A stretch of 64,000 nucleotides of DNA from Antarcticimicrobium sp. (GCF_029212575.1 NZ_JARGPK010000056.1:186001-250000), one strand, 5' to 3'; shown: positions 1-8,609, counted from the stretch's first letter. The notes: generated by a model not told the origin, from the sequence alone. Numbers and translations: made by a program.

Positions 1-191
1 GGACGGACCGCGCGTCGAAATTATCCACAGCGTGCCGCCGGCTGAGCGAAAACCCGCTGCCCCGGAAAATCCAATGAAATCAAGGCCCCGGGAATCCAAG
101 GCCGGTCAGCGCGCCGCGCCAGCAAAACCCGGGAAGGGCCATCGCCCCCCGGTCCCGAAACGCAGGCGGCTGTCACCCTGCCGGGTCGCGG

Positions 192-776
192 TTACTGCGT
201 CACCGTCAACCCCAGCATCCGCCAGACCTGCATGCCGCCACGGTAATAGTGGATCTTGTCGGCCGGGTAGCCCGCCTCGATCATCCGCCGCGCGGCGGCA
301 GGCGACTGGCCGCACCACGGCCCGTTGCAGAACAGCGCCACCGGCCTGGCATTCTCGCAATCGAAGCCGTCGAAATCGATCTCGCAGCCCAGCTCGCCCA
401 GCCGGTCGGCAGCCTCGGTATAGGGAATGTTGATCGCCCCGGGGATCGAGCCGCCCTCGAAATTGCTTCGCACCCGGCCATCGACAACCACCGCCTCCGG
501 GTCCTGCAGCATCGCGATCAGCTCCAGCTCGCCGATGGTGGTCACCCCCTCGGCGGGCGCATGCGGCTGAATGCAGAACGGCGGACAGGCGCGCGAGGTC
601 AGCGCCCAGTCGCCCGTCACCTTGTTATCGTTGTCCTGAATGCGCGAGATCGTGGCGCTGCCGCCCTCGGGCAACGGCACCGCCACCTCCATCACCTCCT
701 TGGTGATCCCGACCGGATCGGCCATCGCAGGCGTCGCCAGCACCAACGCCGTCAGCATGGACAAAGCGGTTTTCAT
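192..776 (-). CDS. Periplasmic rhodanese-domain protein
   Basis: A 194-residue exported single-domain rhodanese. Residues 1-19 form a Sec signal peptide ending in AMA. The rhodanese core follows, with VVVDGR near 97-102, the active-site loop CNGPWCG with the likely catalytic Cys150, and the terminal YRGGMQVW motif. Rhodaneses carry sulfane sulfur as a cysteine persulfide; the donor and acceptor cannot be read from sequence. An N-terminal segment with two extra cysteines (SRACPPFC, about 61-68) precedes the core. It lies 36 bases downstream of the universal stress protein gene on the same strand and is probably co-transcribed, so it would share the candidate FNR box upstream of that gene. Confidence 0.85.
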   Translation of the reverse strand: MKTALSMLTALVLATPAMADPVGITKEVMEVAVPLPEGGSATISRIQDNDNKVTGDWALTSRACPPFCIQPHAPAEGVTTIGELELIAMLQDPEAVVVDGRVRSNFEGGSIPGAINIPYTEAADRLGELGCEIDFDGFDCENARPVALFCNGPWCGQSPAAARRMIEAGYPADKIHYYRGGMQVWRMLGLTVTQ

Positions 777-812
777 GACAATCTCCCTTTCTTGCCAGAT
801 CCGAGACCCGGC

Positions 813-1220
813 TCAGCGCACAACGTGCACCGCGCATTGCGCGTGCCGCACCACCTGCGCCGCGGTCGAGCCCAGCAGCAGATCCTGCATCCCCGGCCGG
901 TGCGAGGCGATGATGATCAGGTCCGGCTTGTTGATCTCGGCCCATTCCAGGATCGACCGGCCCGAATGCCCCTCGATCACCACGGCCCTGGCGTTCGGCA
1001 GCTTGGCCGCCATATCCTCCAGCTCCTGCTGGATCGCCTGGCGCGCCTCGGCCATGTAGTCCTCGGGCATGTAGGAAATCGCGTACCCCGGAATATGCTC
1101 GACCACGTGCAGCAGCGTCACCTGCGCCTCCGGCGTGCTCAGCATCTCGGCCAGCTTCATCGGCGCACTCACGTCGCGGTCGGCATCGAAGGACACCGGA
1201 ATCAGGATGTTGTGGTACAT
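813..1220 (-). CDS. Universal stress protein (UspA family)
   Basis: A 135-residue single Usp domain. It starts MYHNILIPVSFD and ends with the nucleotide-binding pattern around IIIASHRPGMQDLLLGS, where the GS matches the family G-x9-G-S/T motif, so ATP binding is likely. I place the start at the ATG at 1220 because AGGAG lies just upstream; the frame stays open further upstream but without a better ribosome binding site. It is a cytoplasmic stress protein of unknown partner. It is the first gene of a two-gene unit with the rhodanese. An FNR-type dyad lies 56 bases upstream of the start, which would give a plausible class II promoter position and suggests low-oxygen induction. Confidence 0.9.
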   Translation of the reverse strand: MYHNILIPVSFDADRDVSAPMKLAEMLSTPEAQVTLLHVVEHIPGYAISYMPEDYMAEARQAIQQELEDMAAKLPNARAVVIEGHSGRSILEWAEINKPDLIIIASHRPGMQDLLLGSTAAQVVRHAQCAVHVVR

Positions 1221-1275
1221 GTTGTCTCTCCTCTGTACGTCCCGGGTACTCTGGACGCGCGGTCGGGGACCGGCC

Positions 1276-1289
1276 TTGATCCACATCAT
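1276..1289 (-). promoter_or_regulatory. Candidate FNR/Dnr-family box
   Basis: TTGAT-CCAC-ATCAT matches the FNR consensus TTGAT-N4-ATCAA at nine of ten fixed positions. Its centre is about 62 bases upstream of the universal stress protein ATG. If it sits at -41.5, transcription would start near 1241 and leave a 20-base leader holding the ribosome binding site. No strong -10 hexamer is visible. Inference from motif and position only. Confidence 0.45.
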
Positions 1290-1398
1290 TCCGGCACCCC
1301 GGCGACACCGCGCGCGCTGACCCGTCCCGACCCAGAGTATTGAAAACAGGCGGGATTGAAATCAAATTCATTCTCCGGCCCATCGGCACCGGCGCGCC

Positions 1399-1719
1399 TC
1401 AGCCAAAGGCCGCCGCCACCTCGTACATCACCGGCTCAAAGCTCTTGCACAGCTCGTTGATGGCGCGGTTGCGCTTGCGCATCTCAGGGGTGCGCAGCAT
1501 GGCCTGGAAATCCTCCCGCCGCGCCCACTGGGAATAATTGGCGATCCGCGTCTGGGCATCGTTCACATGCAACCCGGCGGCGATAAACCCGGGCTGATTC
1601 GAGATAAACTCGGCATAGGCAGCGGTCAGCGCATCCAGCAGGTCCTGACAGGTGCCCGGCGTCATCTCGAAGGTGGTGATGACAGTCTGAACACTGGCAT
1701 CCTTGGAAATTCTCGGCAT
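1399..1719 (-). CDS. Antibiotic biosynthesis monooxygenase (ABM) domain protein
   Basis: A 106-residue single-domain protein resembling the dimeric alpha+beta-barrel ABM/quinol-monooxygenase fold. Hallmarks are the opening helix (CQDLLDALTAAYAEFISNQPGF), the central AAGLHVNDAQTRIANYSQW, where a Trp follows the strand, and REDFQAML. Such proteins oxidise quinols, degrade haem or simply bind small ligands; nothing here picks one. The ATG at 1719 is preceded by GGAGGAGACC, so the in-frame ATG at 1752, inside the parA-like stop region, is unlikely. It lies 29 bases after the ParA-like gene and is probably its operon partner. Confidence 0.7.
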   Translation of the reverse strand: MPRISKDASVQTVITTFEMTPGTCQDLLDALTAAYAEFISNQPGFIAAGLHVNDAQTRIANYSQWARREDFQAMLRTPEMRKRNRAINELCKSFEPVMYEVAAAFG

Positions 1720-1748
1720 GGTCTCCTCCTTCTCCGAAATCCAGCCTA

Positions 1749-2408
1749 TCACAGCCGATCAAGCGCCGTCTGCACCTCCTGCACCAGGCGCGTCACCTCG
1801 TCATGGGCCGGCCCTTTCGGCGCCTCCAGCGCCGCGCGCCCCTGCCCCAGCGTCTCGGCATAGACGACGCGGTTGGCCATCGCCGTTTCGGCAACCTCGG
1901 CCTCAAGCTCTCCGGCCTTCTCGGCCACGTCCGCGGACAGCCGCGTGCCCGGGCGCGCGCGGGTCATCACGATCATCGCCGGCACCTCCTCGCGGGTGGC
2001 GAGATAAAGCACCATCTCGACCGCCCAGAGATCCAGGTGCGACGAGGCCACCGGCACCAGCGCCAGATCGCTGGCCCGCAACGCCGGGCGCAGATCGCTG
2101 TCGGCCTTGGGCGGGGTATCGATGATCACGATGTCATGCGCCTGCGACAGCTTGCGCAGCTCGTAACTCACCCCCCAGGCCGAGGCGGTGGAAAAACTGA
2201 TCTCCGGCGTCGCGGCCAGGGCGCCGCCCGCGCCCGCCTCCAGCGCCTCCAGCCGGGTCATGAACCAGCGCCCGGCGCTGCCCTGCGGATCGGTATCCAT
2301 CAGCGCCACCGACTTGCCGGCGCGGGCGAATCCGACCGCGAGGTTGACCGCCAGCGTGGTCTTGCCCGAACCGCCCTTTTGCTGCGCCACCGTGATCACA
2401 TGTGCCAT
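1749..2408 (-). CDS. Orphan ParA/MinD-family ATPase
   Basis: A 219-residue deviant-Walker ATPase. The start MAHVITVAQQKGGSGKTTLA contains KGGSGKTT at about 10-17, with the signature lysine of the ParA/MinD class. Switch I is the DTDPQGS segment and switch II is VIIDTPPKADSD. Members partition plasmids, chromosomes, chemoreceptors or carboxysomes by nucleotide-dependent dimerisation on DNA or membrane. There is no ParB-like partner, no obvious centromere repeats and no C-terminal amphipathic helix of MinD type. The protein is about 40 residues shorter than chromosomal ParA (Soj), so I treat it as an orphan cargo-positioning ATPase. It precedes the ABM-domain gene. I chose the ATG at 2408 because the KGGSGKTT strand begins directly after it. 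Confidence 0.85.
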   Translation of the reverse strand: MAHVITVAQQKGGSGKTTLAVNLAVGFARAGKSVALMDTDPQGSAGRWFMTRLEALEAGAGGALAATPEISFSTASAWGVSYELRKLSQAHDIVIIDTPPKADSDLRPALRASDLALVPVASSHLDLWAVEMVLYLATREEVPAMIVMTRARPGTRLSADVAEKAGELEAEVAETAMANRVVYAETLGQGRAALEAPKGPAHDEVTRLVQEVQTALDRL

Positions 2409-2536
2409 CCGGGCCTCCGCTTCATGCCGCATCGCAGCATAAAGCAGCCGCCCGCCAACGCAACGAGAATCCGGAATCAGCGTGAATAACGGTTCGTTAA
2501 CCTTGCTCCCCGACCCTGCCAGGAAAGGAGCCCGCG

Positions 2537-3202
2537 ATGCGCCGCCTCGTCCCGCTGCTGTTCGCCCTGCTCTGCACCGCCCCGCCCGCCGGGGCCGGGG
2601 CCTGGATGCGCGAAACCGGGAGCGGGTTTCTTTCGGTCTCCGGCACCCTGCGGCAGGGCGATCCCGACGCGCGCCGGGAATTGTCGGTCTACGCGGATTT
2701 CGGACTGTCGCCGCGCCTCAGCCTCGGGATCGACGTCAACGAACGGCCGGGCGTCGCCGGGCATGCGCTGCTCTTCGCCCGCCTGCCGCTCAGCCGCCCC
2801 GCTGCGCACACCCGGGTGGCGATCGAGGCCGCGCTCGGCGGTCATCACTGGCGCGGGGCCTGGGATCCGATGTACCGGCTGACGCTGTCGCTCGGTCGCG
2901 GGTTCCTCACCCGCCGCGGTGCCGGCTGGTACGCCATCGACGCCGGGTATGAGCGCCGGCTCGGCAACAGCACCCCGATCTACAAGCTCGACGCCACGCT
3001 CGGCCTCTCCGCCCCCGGTCGCATCCGCCCGATCCTGCAACTGGAGACCGCGCATATCCCCGGCCAGCCGCTGTTCTGGGCGGTCGCGCCGGGGGTGTTG
3101 ATCGACACCGGTCACGATACCACCTGGCTGGTCGGGCTGGAGCGCAAATCGGCGGGCCGCGATACCGTCGGGATCAAGTTCGCGCTCTGGCACCGGTTCT
3201 GA
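2537..3202 (+). CDS. Secreted protein of unknown function, possible outer-membrane barrel
   Basis: A 221-residue protein not assigned to a named family. Residues 1-20 form a Sec signal peptide (LLFALLCTAPPAGAGA). The mature part is rich in alternating hydrophobic and polar strands with aromatic ends, for example GSGFLSVSGTL, LSVYADFGLSPRLSLGIDV, GWYAIDAGYERRLG and GIKFALWHRF. The protein ends in F, as many outer-membrane beta-barrels do. This suggests an 8-12 stranded barrel, which is inference. AGGAAAGGAG upstream gives a good ribosome binding site. It is followed after 40 bases by the PNPOx-fold gene. Confidence 0.6.
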   Translation: MRRLVPLLFALLCTAPPAGAGAWMRETGSGFLSVSGTLRQGDPDARRELSVYADFGLSPRLSLGIDVNERPGVAGHALLFARLPLSRPAAHTRVAIEAALGGHHWRGAWDPMYRLTLSLGRGFLTRRGAGWYAIDAGYERRLGNSTPIYKLDATLGLSAPGRIRPILQLETAHIPGQPLFWAVAPGVLIDTGHDTTWLVGLERKSAGRDTVGIKFALWHRF

Positions 3203-3242
3203 CCGGCTTGCCCGTGCGCCCCCGCGGCCCTAGACAGGCCCG

Positions 3243-3728
3243 ATGACCGACCCGATCCGCCCCACCGACGACGCGGCCCGCCAGTTGGCCCGCGACCTGC
3301 TGGATAGCGCCCGCTTTGCCGCGCTGGCCGTGGTGCTGGCGGATGGCGCGCCGATGGTGACCCGCGTCGCCTTTGGCCGCGCGCCCGAGGGCACGCCGCT
3401 GACACTGATCTCCGATCTTGCCGCCCATACCGGCGCGCTGCGCGCCAACCCGGCCTGTTCGCTTCTGGTGGGCGAGCCTGGCCCCAAGGGCGATCCGCTG
3501 ACCCACCCGCGCCTCACGCTCCAGGCCCACGCCCGTTTCACCGGCAAGGGCGACGCAGGCCACGATGCGCTGGCCGCGCATTACCTGCGCGACCACCCCA
3601 AGGCCCGGCTCTATATCGGCTTCGCCGATTTCGCCTTCGCCCTGTTCACGGTCCGGGCGGGCCACCTCAACGGCGGTTTCGGCAAGGCCTTCCGCCTGAC
3701 CGCCGCCGACATGGGCCTGCCCGGCTGA
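3243..3728 (+). CDS. Pyridoxamine 5'-phosphate oxidase-fold (HugZ-like) protein
   Basis: A 161-residue split-barrel flavin-binding-fold protein. The pattern SARFAALAVVLADGAPMVTRVAF, then LISDLAAHTGALRANPACSLLVG, and the acidic-aromatic end KARLYIGFADFAFALFTV with HLNGGFGKAF is typical of the PNPOx-like and HugZ haem-utilisation group. Those proteins bind FMN or haem. It lacks the long C-terminal DUF2470 part of full-length HugZ, so a haem-degrading role is uncertain. The gene stands alone, convergent with the beta-helix gene that ends 7 bases beyond it. Confidence 0.75.
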   Translation: MTDPIRPTDDAARQLARDLLDSARFAALAVVLADGAPMVTRVAFGRAPEGTPLTLISDLAAHTGALRANPACSLLVGEPGPKGDPLTHPRLTLQAHARFTGKGDAGHDALAAHYLRDHPKARLYIGFADFAFALFTVRAGHLNGGFGKAFRLTAADMGLPG

Positions 3729-3734
3729 TCCGGC

Positions 3735-6020
3735 TCAGGTGTCGATGCGCAGGCTCAGCGCCACCTCACCCTTGACCGCCTCGGACCACACCAGCTTGAC
3801 CTTGTCGCCCTTCGATCCCTGTTCAAGCTGGACATAGGGCAGATCGTGCACCACCGTGCCGCCACCGGTCTTGATTGCCGCCAGCGGCACGATCCCGTCG
3901 ACCCCGCGCGCGCGCCCCTCGAACGGCAATTCACCGCCCGCCTCCACCGTCCAGGTCGCCGCGGCACTGCCCTCGCTGTGGCGCAGCCGCAGCGGGTTCA
4001 TCACCTGGTAGGTGACCGCGTGAAAGGTATTGCCGGCGAATGTCACGTTCTTGAACCGGGTGTAATCGAGATCCGAAAAGGTGGTATCGACCCGCTCGGC
4101 CCGGTCGATGGTGCCGTTGATGCTGCGGAACATGTTGCCGGTCACGTTGACGCCGTTCAGGAAATGCCCGCTGCCATGCGGCTTGACGACGATATAGCTG
4201 AACCAGGGCGCCACGTCGCCGGACAGAAAGATGTTGTCGGCAATGCTCATCGCGGCAAAGGAAAAGCCGCTGACGAAATCCGGGCTCGGGTCGTGTTCGT
4301 TGGTCCACTCGATGAAACAATTGTCGACATAGTTGCTGGTCACGGTCGAGCTGCAATAGCTCGCGCTCAGCACCAGCCCGGCCGTGCGCACCCCGCCCGA
4401 GACCCCGTCGCCCTGAAAGAAATGGTTCGCCATCACCACGTTGTTGCTGCCCGCCAGCACCGCGAAATGGCGGAACTTCTCGGCCCGGTTGTTGCGCAGC
4501 TTGACGTCGTTGGCATTGGCATTGATCGCGATGCTGGTCCGCTCGTCCACGTCCAGGTCGTTCTCGTCCGACAGGAACTGGCAGCGGTCGATCAGCATCC
4601 CCTGGCAGCCCGACCCGATCGAGGTCACGCCGCGATCCTTCGGCCGGCTGATGAAACAGTCGCGCAGGTGAAACGCCACCCCGGTCACCGCCAGCCGGAT
4701 GCCGCTGCACACCCCCTCGCACTGCACCTCCAGATCCGAGAGTGAGAACTTGCTCAGGTTGGTGAACCCGCTGAAATCCAGCAGGTACTTGAAATCGCGA
4801 AAGGTGAAATTCTGCGTGCCCACCGCGTCGTAAAGCGGCCCGCTCAGGGTGATCTCCTGCGCGCCGGTCTTCTTGTCGGTCACGTAAACCTCGCGCCCCA
4901 CGCCCACGCCCTCGACCAGCGCCCCAACCGGCACATTGGCCACGTTGTTCACCCCGGTCAGCTTCTTGGGGTCCGACAGGCTGTAACTCGCCTGAGAGGT
5001 GACAACATCGGTGTCCCAGGCCGCGCCCGGGCTGGCCTCCAGCTGGCCGTTGCGGACCACCCGCCGGGTGGAATAGCTGCCCTTGTTGGGCACCGCCGCC
5101 TGCAGGTCGATCGGGCCGGTCACCGTCACCTTGCGCCCGCCCATGTCGAGGCTCTCGTGATCGGCGTTGTTCAGCAGTGCCTGGAACGCCTTGCGAAAGG
5201 CCAGCTCCTCGTCGCCGAAGGCATCGATGTAGTGCGGCAGATCGAAACTCTTGGTCAAGAGCAGCATCTTGTCGTCGGGCATCGTCACCGTGCCCTCGAA
5301 GGCCACCTCGGAGTCCAGCGTCACGGACGAACCCAGGTGATAGACCCCCGCCGGCACGAACACCCGGCGCCCGTCGGCATCGGCATCGGCGGCGTCAAAG
5401 GCGGCGCTGTCATCGCTCACCCCGTCGCCCAGCGCACCGTAATCGCGCACGTCCACCTGGCTCAGCATGTCGCGCAGGAACACGCCGGTGATGTCGTTGA
5501 TCTCGACATCGTCGATGCGCACCACCCCGCCGTTGGCCCCGGTCAGGTCCAGTCCGAAATGCCCGTATTCGGCTGCCACGCCCCAGACCATATCGACCCC
5601 GCCGCGATCGCCGGTGCCGACGATGGCGCGCAGCTCCACCACCTCGCCATAGCTGGTCAGGGTGGTGGCCGCCGCGGTCTCGGTCACGCCGCCCACGTGA
5701 TTGTCCGCGGAATCGCCGGCCCAGCCGGCAATGCGCACCGTCGGCAGCGCACCGCTCATCGCCTTGATCCGCACGATGATCTGCAGGTAGCAACCCGGCA
5801 ACAGCGGCGTCTTGCCCATGGAACGCAGCTTTTGCGTGGTGTCGGTCTTCTGCAACTCCAGACAGCCGGCGAAATCCTGGTCCGCCGCCACCAGCGCCGC
5901 GTTCACCGCCCCGTCGTATGTGTCCGAGCCCGGCGTGCCGTTGCCGCTCGACCACTGGTCCAGCCCCTCCGCAAAACTCGGAGGCATCAGCACCACGCCC
6001 TCGGTAATCGCCTTGTTCAT
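3735..6020 (-). CDS. Pectate lyase superfamily (right-handed beta-helix) protein
   Basis: A 761-residue protein. Residues about 1-185 look like a beta-sandwich, possibly carbohydrate-binding. The segment VRDYGALGDGVSDDSAAFDAA (near 195-215) is the classic start of a Pectate_lyase_3/GH28-related beta-helix, followed by many short strands and Asn-rich turns to about 660 and a C-terminal tail. There is no signal peptide, so export, if any, would use another route. Substrate and catalytic residues cannot be assigned; phage tailspikes and polysaccharide lyases share this fold. I chose the ATG at 6020, which has AGGGG upstream, over an upstream in-frame alternative at 6107 whose extension looks non-coding. 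Confidence 0.75.
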   Translation of the reverse strand: MNKAITEGVVLMPPSFAEGLDQWSSGNGTPGSDTYDGAVNAALVAADQDFAGCLELQKTDTTQKLRSMGKTPLLPGCYLQIIVRIKAMSGALPTVRIAGWAGDSADNHVGGVTETAAATTLTSYGEVVELRAIVGTGDRGGVDMVWGVAAEYGHFGLDLTGANGGVVRIDDVEINDITGVFLRDMLSQVDVRDYGALGDGVSDDSAAFDAADADADGRRVFVPAGVYHLGSSVTLDSEVAFEGTVTMPDDKMLLLTKSFDLPHYIDAFGDEELAFRKAFQALLNNADHESLDMGGRKVTVTGPIDLQAAVPNKGSYSTRRVVRNGQLEASPGAAWDTDVVTSQASYSLSDPKKLTGVNNVANVPVGALVEGVGVGREVYVTDKKTGAQEITLSGPLYDAVGTQNFTFRDFKYLLDFSGFTNLSKFSLSDLEVQCEGVCSGIRLAVTGVAFHLRDCFISRPKDRGVTSIGSGCQGMLIDRCQFLSDENDLDVDERTSIAINANANDVKLRNNRAEKFRHFAVLAGSNNVVMANHFFQGDGVSGGVRTAGLVLSASYCSSTVTSNYVDNCFIEWTNEHDPSPDFVSGFSFAAMSIADNIFLSGDVAPWFSYIVVKPHGSGHFLNGVNVTGNMFRSINGTIDRAERVDTTFSDLDYTRFKNVTFAGNTFHAVTYQVMNPLRLRHSEGSAAATWTVEAGGELPFEGRARGVDGIVPLAAIKTGGGTVVHDLPYVQLEQGSKGDKVKLVWSEAVKGEVALSLRIDT

Positions 6021-6258
6021 GAGACACCCCTTTTCTTCGCCCCGCGCCGGGCCGTTCCGGTCGGCGCAAACGGGTATCCCGGCGGAGTTAACACCGGCTG
6101 AGACCACCGCGCGCAGGCGCGCCGCGCGGCAACACGGCAGAACAGGGGGCGGGCGGGGGCACCTGGCTTCAGGCGCTACCTTCGGGCATCCTCAGAATCT
6201 CCACCGCGTCGATCGCTCAGGTCCGCACCGCCACAAGGACTGAACCCACACTTTCCCC

Positions 6259-6327
6259 GTAGGGCGGGCTTCAGCCCGCCACCGCCAACCGACACTCAGG
6301 AAAACCGCGGGCTGAAGCCCGCCCTAC
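6259..6327. repeat. REP-like palindromic element, copy 1
   Basis: The left arm GTAGGGCGGGCTTCAGCCC and its right-arm complement, ending GCCCGCCCTAC, flank a 26-base centre. Each arm also contains a small internal palindrome (GGGCTTCAGCCC), so the transcript would form a long hairpin. The pattern resembles REP elements mobilised by RAYT (TnpA-REP) transposases; no such gene is in the window. It ends 5 bases before the duplicated lysS tail. Confidence 0.75.
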
Positions 6328-6332
6328 GCCCC

Positions 6333-6409
6333 TCACGCCAATTCGCCCGCCAGCGCCTTGTCGATCAGCGGCATGGTCTCCGCGCCGCCGTAAAGCGCGA
6401 TGAACCCGC
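6333..6409 (-). pseudogene. Duplicated and diverged 3' end of lysS
   Basis: These 77 bases align without gaps to 6489-6565, the true lysS terminus, at an offset of 156. Read on the minus strand they encode GFIALYGGAETMPLIDKAL followed by AGELA and a stop, against [19 protein letters not shown] and VGELT in the real gene. About a dozen base differences have accumulated. It has no upstream coding sequence and is not translated as lysS. Confidence 0.85.
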
Positions 6410-6419
6410 AATCGCCCCC

Positions 6420-6482
6420 GTAGGGCGGGCTTCAGCCCGCCACCGCCAGCCGACGCTCCGGAAAACCGCGGGCTGAAGCCCT
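6420..6482. repeat. REP-like palindromic element, copy 2 (right arm truncated)
   Basis: The same left arm and a near-identical centre as the first copy, but the right arm stops at GCGGGCTGAAGCCC and continues CTCCGCGC instead of GCCCTAC. The truncated arm lies 6 bases from the true lysS stop codon, matching the spacing between copy 1 and the lysS-tail copy. It could act as a 3' hairpin for the lysS transcript. Confidence 0.75.
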
Positions 6483-6488
6483 CCGCGC

Positions 6489-8063
6489 TCAGGTCAGCTC
6501 GCCTACCAGCGCCTTGTCGATCAGCGCCACGGTCTCCGCGACGCCGTAAAGCGCGATGAACCCGCCAAAGCGCGGCCCCTGGGACGCCCCCAGAAGCACC
6601 TCGTAAAGCGCGGTGAACCAGGCACGCAGCGGGTCGAACTTCTCTCGGCCCACTGCGTAGACCACCGATTGCAGCGCCTCGTCCTCGACCGGCCCGTCGT
6701 AGCCGGCCAGCGCGTCGCGCAACTCCAGCAGCGCCGCGCGCTCCAACTCGCTCGGCGCCCGGTACACCCGGTGCGGCCGCACGAAATCCTCGTAATACTT
6801 CACCGCGAATCCCGCGGCGGCGTCCAGATCGGGATGCGACTCGGGCGTCGCCTCGGGCACATAGCGGCGGATGAACCCCCAAAGGGTCTCCTTGTCATGC
6901 GCCGAGGCGACCGAGGCCAGGTTCAGCAGCATTGCAAAGGGCACCACCAGTGTCGAGACCGGCACCGCGCCGCCGTGGATATGCCAGATCGGGTTGTTCA
7001 GCCGCGCCTTCAGGTCCTGCCCGGCATAGGCGCGCAACTGCTGGTGATACTCGTCCACCGCCTTGGGGATCACGTCGAAATACAGCCGCTTGGCCGTCTT
7101 CGGCTTGAGATACATGAAATAGCTCAGGCTCTCGGTGCTGGCATAGCTCAGCCATTCGTCGATGCTGATCCCGTTGCCCGAGGATTTCGATATCTTCTGC
7201 CCGGTCTCGTCCAGGAACAGCTCATAGGTGAAATGCTCGGGCTTGCGCTGGCCCAGGATCTCGCAGATCCGGTCATAGATCGGCGTATTGGTCGAATGGT
7301 CCTTGCCGTACATCTCGAAATCCACGCCCAGCGCCGCCCAGCGGGCGCCGAAATCCGGCTTCCATTGCAGTTTCACGTTGCCGCCGGTGACCGGCAGGGT
7401 CCATTCCTTGCCGTCCTCGTCGTCAAAGGTGATGGTGTAATCCTTCGCGTTCACCTCCTTCATCGGCACGTAAAGCACACGGCCCGTCTCCGGGTGGATC
7501 GGCAGGAAGATCGAATAGGTCGCCGCCCGCTCCTCCCGGAGCGATTTCAGCATGACCTTCATCACCTCGTCGTATTTCTCGACCGCGCGCTTCAGCACCT
7601 CGTCGAACTGCCCCGACTTGTAGAATTCGGTCGCCGAGTAGAAATCATACTCGAACCCGAAAGTATCGAGGAACCGCCGCAGCATGGCGTTGTTGTGCGC
7701 GCCAAAACTCTCGTGGGTGCCGAACGGGTCCGGTACGCTGGTCAGCGGCTTTTGCAGATGCTCTTTCAGCATCTCCTGGTCCGGCACGTTGCCCGGCACC
7801 TTGCGCATCCCGTCCAGATCGTCGGAAAAACAGATCATCCGGGTGGGAATGTCGCTGATCGCCTCGAAGGCGCGGCGGATCATCGTGGTGCGCAGCACCT
7901 CGCCAAAGGTGCCGATATGCGGCAAGCCGCTGGGGCCATAGCCGGTCTCGAACAGCACATATCCCTTTTCCGGCGGAGTCTTCTGATAGCGCTTGAGCAC
8001 GCGGCGCGCTTCTTCAAAAGGCCAGGCTTTCGATTGCAGGGCGGCTTCGCGCAATTCCGACAT
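6489..8063 (-). CDS. lysS: Lysyl-tRNA synthetase, class I
   Basis: A 524-residue class I LysRS, the Rossmann-fold archaeal type also used by many alphaproteobacteria instead of the class II enzyme. It charges tRNA-Lys with lysine in the cytoplasm. The HIGH-like motif is [14 protein letters not shown] (about 40-53) and the KMSKS-like motif is KISKSSGNG (about 284-292), with the class I-specific helical C-terminal domain behind. The ATG at 8063 ([16 protein letters not shown]) has GGAG in front; an in-frame ATG further upstream lacks support. The 3' end is followed by a tandem copy of itself with a REP-like element. Confidence 0.95.
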   Translation of the reverse strand: MSELREAALQSKAWPFEEARRVLKRYQKTPPEKGYVLFETGYGPSGLPHIGTFGEVLRTTMIRRAFEAISDIPTRMICFSDDLDGMRKVPGNVPDQEMLKEHLQKPLTSVPDPFGTHESFGAHNNAMLRRFLDTFGFEYDFYSATEFYKSGQFDEVLKRAVEKYDEVMKVMLKSLREERAATYSIFLPIHPETGRVLYVPMKEVNAKDYTITFDDEDGKEWTLPVTGGNVKLQWKPDFGARWAALGVDFEMYGKDHSTNTPIYDRICEILGQRKPEHFTYELFLDETGQKISKSSGNGISIDEWLSYASTESLSYFMYLKPKTAKRLYFDVIPKAVDEYHQQLRAYAGQDLKARLNNPIWHIHGGAVPVSTLVVPFAMLLNLASVASAHDKETLWGFIRRYVPEATPESHPDLDAAAGFAVKYYEDFVRPHRVYRAPSELERAALLELRDALAGYDGPVEDEALQSVVYAVGREKFDPLRAWFTALYEVLLGASQGPRFGGFIALYGVAETVALIDKALVGELT

Positions 8064-8186
8064 GTCATTCTCCGAAGGGTCAACGCCGCGCATCGGGCGC
8101 GCGACCATGCGCCGCTACCTATTGTGCTGCCGCAGGCGCGTCAATATTCTGCACCGCAACATGCGCAAGCCAAAGGAGCGTTCCCC

Positions 8187-8609
8187 GTGACCAGCCCAGA
8201 CCAACATGTGCTCAGCGCGCAAGACTGCCTCGTCGCCCTGATGATCGCCGTTTCCGCCTCCGACGAGAACATCCGCACCGCCGAACTGGTCAAGATCCAG
8301 TCGGCGGTCAATCACCTGCCGGTCTTCGCCGGCTATGACATCGACCGCATGAACGTGGTGTCGCAGATGGTGTTCGACCTGTTCGAGCAGGAGGACGGGC
8401 TGGATGCCCTGTTCGGCCTCATTCGCGACGACCTGCCCGAACGATTGCATGAAACCGCCTATGCGCTGGCCTGCGACGTGGCCGCCGCCGACGGCAAGCT
8501 GGCCGCGGCGGAACTGCGCCTGCTCGAGGAAATCCGGTATGAGCTGAACCTCGACCGGCTGCACGCCGCCGCCATCGAACGCGGCGCCCGCGCCCGCCAC
8601 CTGACCTGA
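8187..8609 (+). CDS. TerB-like (tellurite-resistance TerB family) protein
   Basis: A 140-residue all-helical protein starting at a GTG at 8187, preceded by AAGGAG at good distance. It shows the TerB signature: an early LMIAVSASDENIRTAELVKI, with acidic metal-binding-like residues in a helix pair, and a second AYALACDVAAADGKLAAAELRLL repeating the A-x-ADG-x-l-xxE pattern. TerB-like domains sense or bind metal and membrane partners; most family members outside ter operons have no known role. No ter genes are nearby. The start lies within an open frame running through antisense of lysS, which is a GC artefact. Confidence 0.85.
   Translation: MTSPDQHVLSAQDCLVALMIAVSASDENIRTAELVKIQSAVNHLPVFAGYDIDRMNVVSQMVFDLFEQEDGLDALFGLIRDDLPERLHETAYALACDVAAADGKLAAAELRLLEEIRYELNLDRLHAAAIERGARARHLT

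Larger units (their letters stand above)
6021..6488. other. 468-base intergenic region with REP/lysS-tail tandem duplication
   Basis: No intact gene is visible. From 6021 to about 6254 I see only upstream sequence of the beta-helix gene with no convincing promoter. From 6255 to 6565 the sequence is a tandem pair of units, each made of a REP-like palindrome followed by a copy of the lysS 3' end. The individual parts are listed separately. Confidence 0.8.

Noticed and set aside
21..29. Perfect DnaA box TTATCCACA at the window edge
   Set aside because: A single box with no further copies, AT-rich unwinding region or origin genes in view is not evidence for oriC.
3735..6020. Beta-helix protein and the nearby DUF1353-like protein as prophage remnants (tailspike, tail protein)
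   Set aside because: No integrase, capsid, portal, terminase or lysis gene is present, and the two are 9 kb apart among housekeeping genes.
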